Assembly (NCBI GenBank): GCA_964019055.1
Contig: OZ025209.1
Coordinates: 3,865,571-3,929,570, forward strand
Reading direction: 5' to 3'
Length of the DNA stretch: 64,000 nucleotides
Source of the DNA: Anthopleura xanthogrammica
Lineage: Eukaryota > Cnidaria > Anthozoa > Actiniaria > Actiniidae
The notes under the pieces are model-generated. The model made no database searches. It saw only the letters and a program-made list of their open reading frames with translations, and was not told the DNA's origin. Numbering within the stretch: the stretch's first letter is position 1; every line of letters starts with the position of its first letter. Positions 25,895 to 36,800 of this stretch are shown in pieces. The translations under genes and the position numbers were made by a program.

Positions 25895-27111
25895 GACAAA
25901 ATATATAAAAGTGATTTCACTGGAGTCGGTATGTCTGGCTTTGTACATTTGTGATAAAAATACAACCAACATTTCAGCTAGTATCTCAGTGAGCGGCTGA
26001 AGCACTGTAGCTGTTTCTTATTCTGATTTGCTGAAACAATATAACCTGGCTAAGCTCAGTTCTACTGATTTCTATATTCTCCACACTTGCCAGTGCTGGT
26101 CGTTCATACATGCACTGTAATTCCCTTCTCTAACCTTTTTGCGCATAAAATTTCAAAGTTTAAAAGAAGCTCAACTGATAACGGGTATCATGTCATTATC
26201 TTGGAAGCTATTGCTCTGGATTCTGACTATTTCGAGGTAGGAAATCAAAATATAAAGTTATTATCATTATTACTTTGATTTTAGTACTTGTTGGAAAAAA
26301 ATTAACACAATTATGATGCCAAAAAAAAAAAAAAGTTTTGAAAATTTGAATTGTATTAGTCATCATTTTTAGCGGCAGTTCTGGGACGTTTAATATTACT
26401 TGTTTATCTCAAAACCAATTTCATCTTCGCAAGTCGACTCTGCTATACGAATACCGCGCAGAGAATTTACTGAGGGCAAAGTCTTGCTTTCGACTTTCGA
26501 CCTAAAAATATAAGTATCGAAGATGGACTATCCATTAAAATGGCGTTTTACAGAGTGCATGACTGAGTTCTGCTCATCAGCAAGTTATTCCGCCTTTCAG
26601 TTTAATCATCACCCAATTTATTAAACTGAAAGACCATTCCTACAGACTGATTGTTTTACATTTACTTAGCTTCAGCGAAAGTCTTATGTACTGATAATTT
26701 CGGCGAAAATTATGGCCGTAACACTTTTGTATTCTTTGGTTCATTCGTTTGTTTTCGGGCGCGTTTTTAAATTAAATGGAATTTTTTGTGCCCACTTAAT
26801 CATAAGAGAAATACGTGGTCCAATAGAAAGAATTTGAGACCCGACAGTCATGCAAGGTTCATCATCGCGGTCTCTTCAAAACAGGCGTATCTAGTGGCAC
26901 AACAGTCTGGTCCGCCGTCCCCCCCCCCCCCCCTGCATGGCTTTAACGCCTTTGCGAAACATGCTATGGCAACGGAACTTGGTAGCATGGGTGGGACTAG
27001 CACTTCAATCATATGATTACGTGACATGATGTTACCTCACATATTACGTGACTTATGAGCCGAATGATATTGTCACGTGGTGGTGTGTCATATTCTTATC
27101 TGTTTTCTCAG
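25895..27111. other. Intergenic or intronic stretch, no gene seen
   Basis: Contains a C-tract near 26918-26932 and no frame with recognisable domains. If the fibrinogen-like gene has a signal-peptide exon, it should lie here or further left, but I could not identify it. Confidence 0.5.
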
Positions 27112-28628
27112 TTACAGCATGCTTGCGAAGACTCGGCCTTCAAGACAATGTTTAGTGGACATGGATGACGCGGGTGACCTTCGCATCAATTATTCAAATA
27201 AGCTTTTCAAGACACTCCTGATTGGGAAACTGAAACGTCAAACCAAAACATTTCACCCTGGTGAGACAACTTTGTAACGCAACAAATGAACTATACCGCG
27301 TAGAATCAAAGTAACTTTAAGGCGTGGAAATGTATACGAGCAACAAAACCGTGCAACTTGTCGCACAACGTTGTTGTATTGCAAGATGCAGAGTGAATGT
27401 TGCTCGTGTTACCACCCCGCGCGCAATAACATTTTTGTAGTGCGACTTTGTTACAAAAGTAGAAGCGTTTTCTACTCTCTGCAACAATGAAAATGTGTTG
27501 CGCGCTGGTTGGGAATACGAGCAACATCGCTTTGCAACTTGATACGCAACGATGTTGCGCGACAAGTTGCACGATTTTGTTGCTCGTATTTCCGCGCATT
27601 CAGAGCCGTAAAAATCGAGTACTACAAGTGAGGAGCAGTTGGCATGCTGACGAAGGTCGACACTCGAAATGTCAGTCACTGTTGTTAGCGCGCAAGCATC
27701 TTTAGCATGAGACCTGGCATTTTTTTCCACACCAAGCCGGTGGTGCATGTGATGTTGCATAAGGGTTAGACGCACAATGCGATATTCTGAGTCCCAAATG
27801 ACGTCACATAGACCATGCATACCGATAGTGAAAATATTTACATTCCAATTCTTGTGAAAATATCTGATTTTACCGAGACCTGAGTTACTCATCTAAAACT
27901 GAAGAGAAAAACTTAATTGTGTGCATTGATATTTAACTAAGTGATTTAAACTCAAGTCTTGTTTTTTTTCCTTTTCAGCCGCATTTGAACGAGAATCCGC
28001 GGTGCGCAGCTGCAAGGAACTCAAAAATCTCCGCCCCGACAGTGATTCTGGCATCTACTGGATAGACCCAGACGGTGGTTCTCATGACAACGCATTCCAG
28101 GCCTACTGCGATCAGCAGACGGCAGGAGGGGGCTGGACACTAGTGTGGAGTTATGGCTTTACGAACTATGACAATTTCAACAGCGGAGGCAACGCTGTGA
28201 TTCCAATACCAAGTTGGCCTGTATCAAGTTCCAATGTACGAGTCTCAAAAACAGTGCCGTTAAGAGAAACAGATTACGAGGCAATGCCATTCAACCTGTG
28301 GCGCTCACTGGGAAACGAGATCATGGTGAAGTCCAATATCAACAACTGGATCAAATGTAAGGTTGGAAGCGGCAGTATGGTGATGTGGCAAAAAGGATCG
28401 ATAAACTGTAGTGTAGTTAAGGTAGTGGCCCGGAAATGTAACGATACAGTCCCAAAGAAATTCAGTGTGTCCTCCGCGAATGGCCCGTCGCTGGATGCAG
28501 CAAGTTTTTATTACTATTTTGATGGAAACACGAGAAATAACTGGCCCACCCATGATCCCTGTGGTACTAATGCACCCAACCAAGTAAACAACATAGCCAA
28601 CCCTCACGGTAACATATACGTGAGATAA
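27112..28628 (+). CDS. Secreted fibrinogen-like domain protein, 5' end not found
   Basis: Two exons are supported. The first, 27112-27260, follows a strong acceptor (TATCTGTTTTCTCAG) and ends at G|GTGAGA. The second, 27979-28628, follows TTTTTTTTCCTTTTCAG; the split codon G|CC joins in frame. The second exon encodes about 215 aa: SCKELKNLRPDSDSGIYWID, YCDQQTAGGGWTLVWSYGF, then a divergent middle and NNWPTHDPCG near the end. This is the fibrinogen C-terminal-like fold (CxxL...SGxYxID...C(D/N)...GGGWT) found in many secreted cnidarian proteins. The exon 1 product is short and basic (SRQCLVDMDD, GKLKRQTKTFHP) with no known domain. A signal peptide exon must lie upstream. A family C element sits in the intron. 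Ligand and role are unknown. Confidence 0.7.
27318..27600. repeat. MITE-like element, family C copy 4
   Basis: Ends AAGGCGTGGAAATGTATACGAG and CTCGTATTTCCGCGC with internal GTTACCACCCCGCGCGCAATA. It lies in the intron of the fibrinogen-like gene. Confidence 0.85.
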
Positions 28629-31183
28629 CTGAACGGCTCACAACATATAATAAAACCGTTAAATATAGGAAAACCAAGATAAACATTTACAGCGGTTAAA
28701 ATATAAAAGGCGAAGAACTGCAAACTAATAATAAGCTAATTCAGTTTAGTATGACCTGAACCCGTATATCCCAAGGAAGTGGTTTACATTTGCGTTCGGC
28801 GGTCTACAGTGTTAAGACAGATTTTAACCCGGATTATTCGAGTTCTTTTTTCTTCACTATTCGATTTCGATTTTTTTACTATTCGATTTTAACCCAGAGT
28901 ATCCGATTTTTTTATTACTCGATTTTGATCTGGAGTATTTTATTTTAACCCGGAGGAATCGTTTTTTTTTTTTTTGTGACTATTCGATGTTGATATCGCT
29001 ATTCTGCAACTGCTATCGTCGTTGTATTCAGTAATGATAGGACTGGCTCCATACCTTTCTCTGTTCTGTTTTCTTTGTGTTACTTCTGTTCTGTTCCTTG
29101 TTTGCTTACTAGCCAAGAATTCCACACCAGATTAGGCCAACGGCATACTGACAAGCATCTACAGCAATCTGCAACAGTAAACATTCTATTACTTTTTTTA
29201 TAAATGAAAAAAACATTTCCCTAAGAATTTCGTTCGAGTCCTCACCGTTCTCGGACGCATTCAGCCCAGCCTCAACTGAATACCCGAGAACGAAATACAC
29301 GCATTATACTTAAATCTAAAAACCGGCGATAAATATACACTAGTGACAAATACAAATTGCCTGATCTTTTCCTTCCGAAAAACATTACTCATATCTCATA
29401 ATCGCTCTTAAGAACAGGAAACCTTTAAGTCTCGTACGATGTCGTTATATTTATGTTTGAATATTAATCAAATAGACTAGAGTACTGAGGTACTTACAAA
29501 ACTTGATCAAAACATTCATTAGTTTCAATCTTCAAGTTTTACTTTAGAGTCTTATCTACGAATATAGTCAAAATACCCAATTAGCTTTCATTTGAAAGGT
29601 TGTGATCTGCGCTTGTTGTACATCAACGGGAGGGGGGAGTCGGGGGGAAGGGACAGGGAGGGGGAAGAAGGGAGGATTTAAAATCTTTAAGTTTGAATTC
29701 TTCTCCCCACCATCCTCACTGAAAAATATCGAAAACTACTTATCAGCGTTTGAGCTTTAAGCATGCAAAATCTACTTTATTTTCTTGGAAGTAAAAATTT
29801 CCCAAAATTCTAAAAATGCTTATTTCCAAAATTATGCCCCCTAGCTTCACCTCCCCCATTCACCCACCCCCCCCCCCCCTCCATTACGTTGAGTCCTCAC
29901 TGCACTAGAGGCGTTTCATTGCTCATATTTTCGAAGCTTTTAAGATAATCATTTGTTATCTATCATGCACACTCAACCTTAAATAGAAAAACCAAGTGAT
30001 ACTTACCATGTTATAGAGATATTGCACGAATGTAATTAATCGTGGGTCTTGCAAACTGTGCTTTTAGCCAGGACACTTTTGAGGGCTTGTACATTCCTTT
30101 CTTCTGATTGTATGATTATTTTAGACTGGCTTAAAAAACATGAAGGTATACAGGTGAGAATGGAATCAGTACAAAGAGTGATAGCGGGGGAGGGAGGGAG
30201 ACGAGACAGGGGGAGGTGAATGAAGGAAGAAAGGGAAGGAGAGAAAGAGATTGTGAGGGAAGGAGGAATGGATTAATAGACGAGATATGGAGGACAGGGG
30301 GAAGTGGAGAGAATAATGAAGGGAGACTGACGGAGGGATCAAGGGAATGAAGGAAGGAGGGAAGGAAGGAAGCATGATAAACCTGGGCGAGGAATCTCCT
30401 ACAAAAAAGCAAAAATTATCAATAATCTTCGCAGCAATCTTTTAAATTAAAAAAAATAAGGTTGCTTTTAATTGAAAGACATCATAAATTTTATCAGCAA
30501 ACGCAGATAAGTATTAACCCTGTAATAAATATCTTCCTTCTTTTAGATCTAGTTTGCCGCTATCTTCATATACACTTCTAAGTTTAATATTTTTCGACCT
30601 GCGTTAAGGCCCGTTTACACTAGTAACTTTTGCTGCGACTTTTGAAAATATAGATTTTGTCAAGATACTTTTGTCCAGGTAATCTTGGTGTCCGGAATAA
30701 AACTTGACAAGTTAATCCTTTATCATTCTTGACTATGACCAAAATCGCAGCAAAAATCGCACCTCAAATCGCAGCAAAAATCGCCCGTGTAAATTGGCCA
30801 GTGTAAAATAGCCGATTCGCTTGAAAAAAATACCATGCTTTCGTGTTTAACGACTGAGCCATTTACTGATAATAATGATCGGAAAGAACTGATAAGACTG
30901 CTCATTACACAGCACAGCTGGTGAAGTTCTCTGGCGGCTTGTTTGACCTTGAAGATCATCCGACAGCCTTGTTCCTGGATATACGGCCATTTCAAAAAAA
31001 ATCCTTGTATACTCATATCATATCAAATTAAATCTAGACTTAATATTCAAAGAAATAACCCGCGGATGGTGAGTTAGTAAATCAGGTCTACTGACCGAAT
31101 GAATAGAAAAATGAATTTGACCGGTTTAAGGTTTTATCGTTCTGTCGCAAGTGTAAGTTTTTTGCACCCCACAGTCAATCAGC
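28629..31183. other. Intergenic, low-complexity, no gene supported
   Basis: Includes TCGATTTTGATCTGGAGTAT-like degenerate repeats (28800-28990), a G-rich then C-rich segment (29625-29880), a long purine tract (30175-30380) and a segment near 30609-30800 with GGCCCGTTTACACT and its rough mirror. A minus-strand frame at 30723-31016 (97 codons) shows no known family. Confidence 0.5.
30175..30380. repeat. GGGA/GGAAG purine-rich tract
   Basis: About 200 bp of nearly pure G and A on the plus strand, made of GGGAGGGAGG, GGAAGGAGAG and GAAGGAAGG motifs. It gives spurious proline-serine-rich open frames on the minus strand. Confidence 0.8.
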
Positions 31184-31325
31184 ATAGACCCCCTTGCAGC
31201 ACGTTGGAATGCAGCTCGATTTGGAGGGTAATACAATAGGTTTTCAATTCTCAGGAGATAGTTAAAATTCTTTTGTTTTGCCCTCCAAATTGAGCTGCTC
31301 TGACGTCACTGGCAAGGGGTCTATA
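31184..31325. repeat. MITE-like element, family A copy 2
   Basis: ATAGACCCCCTTGCAGCACG and GGCAAGGGGTCTATA are the ends. CAGCTCGATTTGGAGGG is mirrored by CCCTCCAAATTGAGCTG. It abuts the minisatellite region. Confidence 0.85.
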
Positions 31326-31388
31326 AATCCCGCTCACGTCTCTTGGGGATGACGCTATTGAATGACGTACTTTGCCTAAACCATAACC

Positions 31389-32638
31389 GCTATATGGAAC
31401 AGTATGATACCGATCCCTATAACAGCCCCCATATGAACACCCCTATATGGAACACTGCCCCTATATGAACACCCCTATATGGAACACTGCCCCTATATGG
31501 AACACTGCCCCTATATGAACACCCCTATATGGAACACTGCCCCTATATGAACACCCCTATATGGAACACTGCCCCTATATGAACACCCCTATATGGAACA
31601 CTGCCCCTATATGAACACCCCTATATGGAACACTGCCCCTATATGAACACCCCTATATGGAACACTGCCCCTATATGAACACCCCTATATGGAACACTGC
31701 CCCTATATGAACACCCCTATATGGAACACTGCCCCTATATGAACACCCCTATATGGAACACTGCCCCTATATGAACACCCCTATATGGAACACTGCCCCT
31801 ATATGAACACCCCTATATGGAACACTGCCCCTGTATGAACACCCCTATATGGAACACTGCCCCTATATGAACACCCCTATATGGAACACTGTCCCTATAT
31901 GAACACCCCTATATGGAACACTGCCCCTATATGAACACCCCTATATGGAACACTGCCCCTATATGAACACCCCTATATGGAACACTGCCCCTATATGAAC
32001 ACCCCTATATGGAACACTGCCCCTATATGAACACCCCTATATGGAACACTGCCCCTATATGAACACCCCTATATGGAACACTGCCCCTATATGGAACACT
32101 GCCCCTATATGAACACCCCTATATGGAACACTGCCCCTATATGAACACCCCTATATGGAACACTGCCCCTATATGAACACCCCTATATGGAACACTGTCC
32201 CTATATGAACACCCCTATATGGAACACTGCCCCTATATGAACACCCCTATATGGAACACTGCCCCTATATGAACACCCCTATATGGAACACTGCCCCTAT
32301 ATGAACACCCCTATATGGAACACTGCCCCTATATGAACACCCCTATATGGAACACTGCCCCTATATGAACACCCCTATATGGAACACTGCCCCTATATGA
32401 ACACCCCTATATGGAACACTGCCCCTATATGAACACCCCTATATGGAACACTGCCCCTGTATGAACACCCCTATATGGAACACTGCCCCTATATGAACAC
32501 CCCTATATGGAACACTGCCCCTATATGAACACCCCTATATGGAACACTGCCCCTATATGAACACCCCTATATAGAACAGTGCCCCTATATGGAACACTGC
32601 CCCTATATGAACACCCCTATATGGAACACTGCCCCTAT
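31389..32638. repeat. 32-bp minisatellite, about 38 copies
   Basis: The unit is a 14-mer CCCCTATATGAACA followed by an 18-mer CCCCTATATGGAACACTG. The array is nearly invariant from about 31425 to 32638, with rare single changes (for example CCCCTGTATG, ACTGTCCC) and a few places where two 18-mers follow each other (near 31490, 32085 and 32580). The period is not divisible by three and one frame meets TGA, so it is not coding. Confidence 0.97.
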
Positions 32639-33873
32639 CATTACCTTAAAAAAAAAAGACTTTTATAGTCCTAGTTTTATAATTTTTCCCCAAAATGAAA
32701 CTTAGCACTTGAACGATTTTGACGTTTACGAGATGCTCCTGAAGTCAATCCATCCGCGCAGAGTGAAGCTTTGAAGTGAAATGAGTGTCGATAACAGTCT
32801 CTAAGAACTAGAATTGTCTAGAAAAAATAACACTAAAATGGCTTTCTTTTTAAGCCAATAAAAAGCAAAGGAAATAGATTTCAGCCAATCAGGATGCATG
32901 TTTAAGAGACAGCACACGGTAATGCGCAACATTTCCTATTTTCTATTTCCTATATTTGTCGGAACCTTCCAGCTTAATCATGTCTTCTTATTCAATCAAG
33001 TCTTGTAAAGACCGAAGCACGAATATCCTAAGGAAAGGCTTTTTTACCGACAGGGTGTTTCTACTATATTACAGCGAACTCATTTGTTTTAAGTGCCTAT
33101 GACATATCGGACAATATTCTAGATTCTACATGAAGTGAGCTGTTCAATGACCAAAAAAAAAATTACATAGTTTGAGTGATGGGTCTTGAAGTTATAGTGA
33201 ATTTTTCTTGTCATATGCTCGTGAATGTGAAGATTTTTCAATTAGCAGGCAGGGGAATCAGACAAAACATGAACCCTTTTTGCGTTAATAACCATGCGAT
33301 TCATCGCCCAGACACCTCGATTTTTGACTGACAAAAATCAAAAAAACCCTGATAATTCCTTAACTTTTAAAAAACTCAGAATTCATTAACTTTTCCATGA
33401 CCGTGGGAAACCTGTCTTTGCTAATGACCCACAACAGACGGTCGAACTTTGTTCAAGGTTTTTTGGCAGGAAACATTTTTGCAAACGACCCTCTTGTATG
33501 GCTTTAGGAAACTGGCGAACTTTTTTCCAGGGTTTTTGGCTGGAAAAATCTTTGCAACTTAAGGAAGCCCAACTAAAAAATTCCGAATTTAAAACTACTT
33601 TGTGAAGGCTGACAGGAATTCCCTTTTCGTGGGATCGTGCATGGGAACACTGAAAATGACATAACATCTATACCCAATATAAGGAGAGCTTTGGTTATGA
33701 TAGACAAATGATTTATTGATAAAATATAATAAATATGACATCTAATGGCTAAGGATACAGAGAAGTTTGATGCACGAGTGATTAGTTCCATTATCAGCCA
33801 GAAGGCAAACCAAGCATGCAGTTGTATCTTATCTTTTCATCGTGTTGTGTGTTTGACCTTGATGTGTTCTATG
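32639..33873. other. Intergenic, no gene seen
   Basis: Contains an imperfect duplication at about 33435-33560 (GGTTTTTTGGCAGGAAA against GGTTTTTGGCTGGAAA). A minus-strand AATAAA lies at about 33711-33716 and could end the THOC1 transcript. Confidence 0.5.
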
Positions 33874-36800
33874 TTAGCTGTTCGTTGGAGTCTGTGGATC
33901 CTGGAAATAAAAGACATACAATTAATTGATGGCTTGTATTTTCTTGCTCGCAAGCATTCCCAAAGAGTCAAATGTCAAAGACATGGCGGCCATGTTGGTG
34001 GCTCATAAGATATCTTTTGTTAAATATCACCAACATGGCGGCAATGACGTAAAGTGCAAACGAAGAGTACAAGAAAAATCTGTGGTAACCGACACCAACT
34101 GCTTCAAGACCAAACGTTCGTATAATAAAGGGTGTTTGCAGACATCTTTAGGGCACAAAATGCAACGCATGAAAGAACGATGAACCTTTGGTAACCGACC
34201 ACCCACTGCTTCAAGACCAAACGTTCGTATAGCGGTTGCAGGCACCACGCAAAATGCATGATTAAGCTGCACATGGTTTACTTATTATTGAAATTCTTGG
34301 AGAAGTTCAAACTCAGGTTTTCTTTGTGATAAGAATTTACTTGTTGTTCAACTTGAGCTATTAGTTATATTGCAGATAGGACAAAGACTTAGCTTAACTT
34401 AATGGTTGAGTTGCGAATACCTTGACGGAGTTGCGTGAATGCGTATTAACTCAGTGACCTACAGTCTCATTATGATGATCAATCATGTACTGCCCCTCTC
34501 CCCACGAGATACATGTAGTGTCTGACCCCTAACAAAATGAATGCTCTGATAGCACTAACCATTCTCCACGATAACATCTTCTGATTTTGGTGTCTATAAA
34601 ACAAAAAAAACTTGCTGTCAATACAATATCTGCTAAAAGTTAACACACTAACTGTGTGTAGATGTGGTGGGCAGGCACTAACCAAAAATTGCCCATAAAA
34701 CAATACCGAGCACAGCATTTATTGCCATTTTAACTTACTAAAAGATAGTATACTGTTTGTAAACATTGCCCGTCACTTCTCATAAAGCTGTGGTGTGCAA
34801 TACATGACGTAAGCATCAAACAGACAGAAGGGAAGTGTTACTAAGGTAACATGATGCAACATACCTTAACAGGTATGTGTTACCATGGTAACGTATGGTG
34901 AAGCAATGACCGGTATTTAAAGCTCTTATAAAGCTGTGGTGTGCGTAATACATGACGTAACAAGCAAGAAAACATAAGGTGCATGTTACTATGGTAACAT
35001 GACGTCACAGGTGATCCCATGGTAACACATGGTGTACTACTCACTGGTATTTCCTGTGCTAGTTGTTGTACAACACTTTCCAGGTAATCTGGTAAAGTTT
35101 TAAATGGGTTGGAACTTGGTTGGAAGAAATGCTGACTGCGTCGAGCCAAGAGTCGTAATGCTGAGGGGAAAAGAAAGTAATCATCCATAAGAGAACTGAT
35201 GTCCAAACAACTACGAATGCCCCAGGGTTGCTAAAACAATAAGCGAGAGAAGTGTATTTCAAACTAGAGCCTCCACATTGACTACCTCAAGCTAACCCAG
35301 GCTATGGGTAGAATATTCTAGAGGCCATTAGGTGTGGGTAGCTTTCAGTGCCGAAAAAAGCTATAGGATGTCCCTCTGAGGAGGTAGGCATGGTACCCAG
35401 AACCACACCATATGGTTTTGCAAAACTGATGAAGTTACAGTGGTAAGTATTCCTTCTCCAGCACAAATCTCAGCCTTCTAGAGTACAAACACTAAAAGTG
35501 TGCAACATAAATACCACTAAATACTGGTAAATTATGCTAATTCTATTGTTCTCTATTGTTTAATCAACACTATTTAGTGGTAAATAGTGCAAAGTATTGC
35601 ACACTTTTAGTGTTTGTACTCTAAGAAGAACCATTAAGATATCTTTTATATTTATATGTTACACCTACCTCTCCAGCCAAAGTTACTATTTTTAATGAGC
35701 CTAAAAAAACAACAAGGAAATCATTAAAGATAGTTCATGGAATATTTCTGAGGTAGATAAGGTGGTGCATTATGGTCTTTCTTGGGTACAAATACCTTGT
35801 TGTTCAAACCTTGTAGTTGTCAAAACCCTGTAAGGCATTGTTTCTACTCAATCTAGACCATTATACAGCATGTCTTTTTATAAATTATTTGTGCATTATG
35901 ATAACAAAGAATCTTATTCTCAAGAGAATGGCATGTGGTCTGAAATAGGAAGTTATTACACTCAAGATGAAGAGTTCTGTTGTGTTTTCAGTTCAACCTT
36001 GTTGAGTCGCACCACTGCTGTACGGTGGTGATTAGCAATAACAAGCAAATTGAGGCAAGAAGATTTGATTTTGAGGATCCCTGACACAATGACAAGCTTC
36101 ATGTACTCACTTGTATTCATCCTCGACCATCCCTTCTGGGTCAGCCTGTTCAATGGCTTCTCCGAAGAAATCTTCCAAAGTTGGTAGAAAAACTCTGCAA
36201 CAAACAATACAATCATTGATTAGAAAAACACAAATATATTACCAACGACATTGACATTTTATTGAATTATGCGACATTCTTAAATTAGAAAAGGATCAAA
36301 ATGGGGCACGTGTTAATCAGAAAGGGAGCAGGTGTGAATGCTTCTAAATGTCCCTTCCCTCTCTTTTCTTCAGTGGTATAGACCCCTTGCAGCACATCGG
36401 AATGCAGCTCAATTTGGAGGGCAAAACAATAGGTTCCAATTCTCAGGAGATTAAAATTCTTGTGTTTTGCCCTCCAAATTGAAATGCTCTGACGTCACGT
36501 TTAAGGGGTCTATAGGTTGTTGTTACTATTAATACATATATGATGGCCTTGGGTGGCATACCATGGAATATCCCATGATGCTCTTGTACACACAAATCTT
36601 TAGGAAAGTATGTATTACAAGAAAATAGGCCTTTTCTATGTTCGATAATCAGGATTCATTGAGGTCTAACTTCCGCACAAGCAATGTCATAATATAAAGC
36701 TTGATGGACAAAAGATATTTGTACCCAAGCTAGACCACAATGCACCATGTTTGGTTGTAATCTGACCTTTTTTCAGCACTGCAAGCTTCAAGATTATTAG

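Noticed and set aside
26786..27016. KNLRPDS peptide similar to the fibrinogen-like exon
   Set aside because: Only seven residues match LKNLRPDSDSG and there is no acceptor or continuing similarity; could be chance.
27317..27892. 191 aa open frame on the minus strand
   Set aside because: Most of it is the family C element; the rest has no known domain and it is antisense to an intron.
29109..29300. Possible two-exon tail (VLGYSVEAGLNASEN, then a segment after TTACTGTTGCAG) on the minus strand
   Set aside because: A good acceptor and a GTGAGG donor are present, but the joined frame gives no known domain and no further exons could be linked.
30131..30412. Proline/serine/leucine-rich 93 aa frame on the minus strand
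   Set aside because: It is a translation of the GGGA/GGAAG purine tract; low-complexity DNA, no start context or splice sites.
31389..32638. Possible CRISPR-like or SRF CArG array
   Set aside because: Repeats are contiguous with no spacers, so it is not CRISPR. CCTATATGG has only five A/T bases between CC and GG, so it is not a proper CArG box.
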